Source of the DNA: Rhizobium indicum
GTDB lineage: Bacteria > Pseudomonadota > Alphaproteobacteria > Rhizobiales > Rhizobiaceae
Reading direction: 5' to 3'
NCBI RefSeq assembly: GCF_005862305.2
Contig: NZ_CP054021.1
Location: 4,753,501 to 4,817,500, forward strand
DNA: 64,000 nt
Part shown: piece after piece, positions 63,497 to 64,000 of the stretch
How positions within the stretch are numbered: position 1 is the stretch's first letter
Layout of the letters: each line of letters opens with the position of its first letter
The notes under the pieces: model-generated
The model's database searches: none
What the model saw: the letters and a program-made list of their open reading frames with translations, nothing else
What the model was told of the DNA's origin: nothing
Position numbers and translations under genes: made by a program

Positions 63497-64000
63497 TCAC
63501 GGCCAACGCAAAGCCGCCGTCGCCACCGGCTCGTCCCAGAGCACGATCTCCTCGTCGGTCAGCAAGGCAAGGGTGACCGACAGTCCCTGCATGTCGAGCG
63601 AGGTGACGTAGGTTCCGACCAGTGAGCGCTCGATCGGGATGCCTCTTTCCTCGATGAAGCGGCGGGCGCCGTTATAGGCGAGGTAGAGTTCGGCGGGCGG
63701 CGTGCCGCCGAGGCCGTTGACGAAGAGCAAGGCCTTGGCGCCCGGCGCTGCCGCGATGTCGCCGGCGACGGTCTCGCAGAGATGGCCGATGATGGCGTCG
63801 GAGGTGGCGAAGGGCTGTCTGGCATGGCCGGGTTCGCCATGGATGCCGACGCCCATTTCCATTTCGTCGGGTCCGAGCGCAAACGTCGCGCGCTCGGTCT
63901 GCGGCACCGTCACGCCGTTCAGCGCCACACCCATCGAGCGGATGCGTGTGTTCAGTCTTTCGCCGAGCTGCTTCAACTCGGCCAGCGACATGCCGCGTTC
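63497..64000 (-). CDS. dhaK: Dihydroxyacetone kinase subunit DhaK, C-terminal part
   Basis: The window holds the C-terminal 167 or so residues; the start lies beyond the right edge. Elements: LGPDEMEMGVGIHGEPGHAR, whose His is the residue that forms the covalent hemiaminal with dihydroxyacetone in DhaK, LLFVNGLGGTPPAELYLAYN, and ERSLVGTYVTSLDMQGLSVTLALL. It binds dihydroxyacetone for phosphorylation by DhaL using ATP or DhaM. Opposite in direction to the esterase gene. Other dha genes not seen. Confidence 0.92.
   Translation of the reverse strand, partial: ERGMSLAELKQLGERLNTRIRSMGVALNGVTVPQTERATFALGPDEMEMGVGIHGEPGHARQPFATSDAIIGHLCETVAGDIAAAPGAKALLFVNGLGGTPPAELYLAYNGARRFIEERGIPIERSLVGTYVTSLDMQGLSVTLALLTDEEIVLWDEPVATAALRWP

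Overview
The window looks like chromosomal or chromid DNA of a fast-growing Rhizobium, probably the R. leguminosarum / R. etli group. This is a judgement from high GC with C/G-ending codons, UvrB with alphaproteobacterial-type extensions, cyclase/TolB/TPR proteins, RTX-cadherin proteins of the kind rhizobia export by type I secretion, and dispersed rhizobial intergenic palindromes. No rRNA, tRNA, CRISPR array, transposase or phage gene was seen.

Layout: (1) 0-7 kb: a small ABM monooxygenase, then two tandem paralogous RTX/cadherin proteins on the minus strand. (2) 7-9 kb: a GNAT acetyltransferase and a markedly AT-rich two-gene island (SEC-C protein plus an all-helical protein with two HEPN-like R-x(4-6)-H motifs). 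(3) 8.9-25 kb: uvrB, DUF982, two tandem lipoproteins, DUF805, two class III cyclases, a rhomboid protease, YHS and ankyrin proteins, a DUF899 protein, a phospholipase D-like protein and a CheY-like regulator. (4) 25-41 kb: a SulP transporter, then repeated 'divergent regulator/enzyme' units (LysR-NmrA, GlxA-methyltransferase, SDR-AraC, AKR-LysR), an MFS carrier, and a DUF1800-DUF1501 operon with a near-perfect Shine-Dalgarno and two hairpins between its genes. (5) 41-49 kb: a secreted hydrolase, a cytochrome P460/DUF4405 pair, a thioesterase, a Cache chemoreceptor and an extensin-like protein. (6) 49-64 kb: a peroxide/electrophile region with ohr and ohrR sharing the palindrome CCGATTWAATCGG, a DUF3095 protein, Nudix, two paralogous exported epoxide hydrolases, a siderophore-interacting flavoprotein, O-methyltransferase, Rap1a/Tai-like protein, GntR, VOC, TetR, a flavodoxin-fold quinone reductase, two overlapping esterase genes and the 3' part of dhaK.

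Much of the second half reads as a detoxification and redox-stress neighbourhood: many small oxidoreductases, hydrolases and methyltransferases, each beside its own regulator. Items most worth a second look are the ohr/ohrR shared operator (a two-locus regulon visible in the DNA), the AT-rich SEC-C/HEPN-like pair, a decayed isochorismatase-family fragment between tetR and an epoxide hydrolase gene, a probable non-canonical ATC start or lost ATG in the quinone reductase, the inverted 80-bp repeats bracketing the AKR-P460 block, and a cyclase-like motif pattern in the DUF3095 protein. All functions are read from sequence only; no database search was possible.
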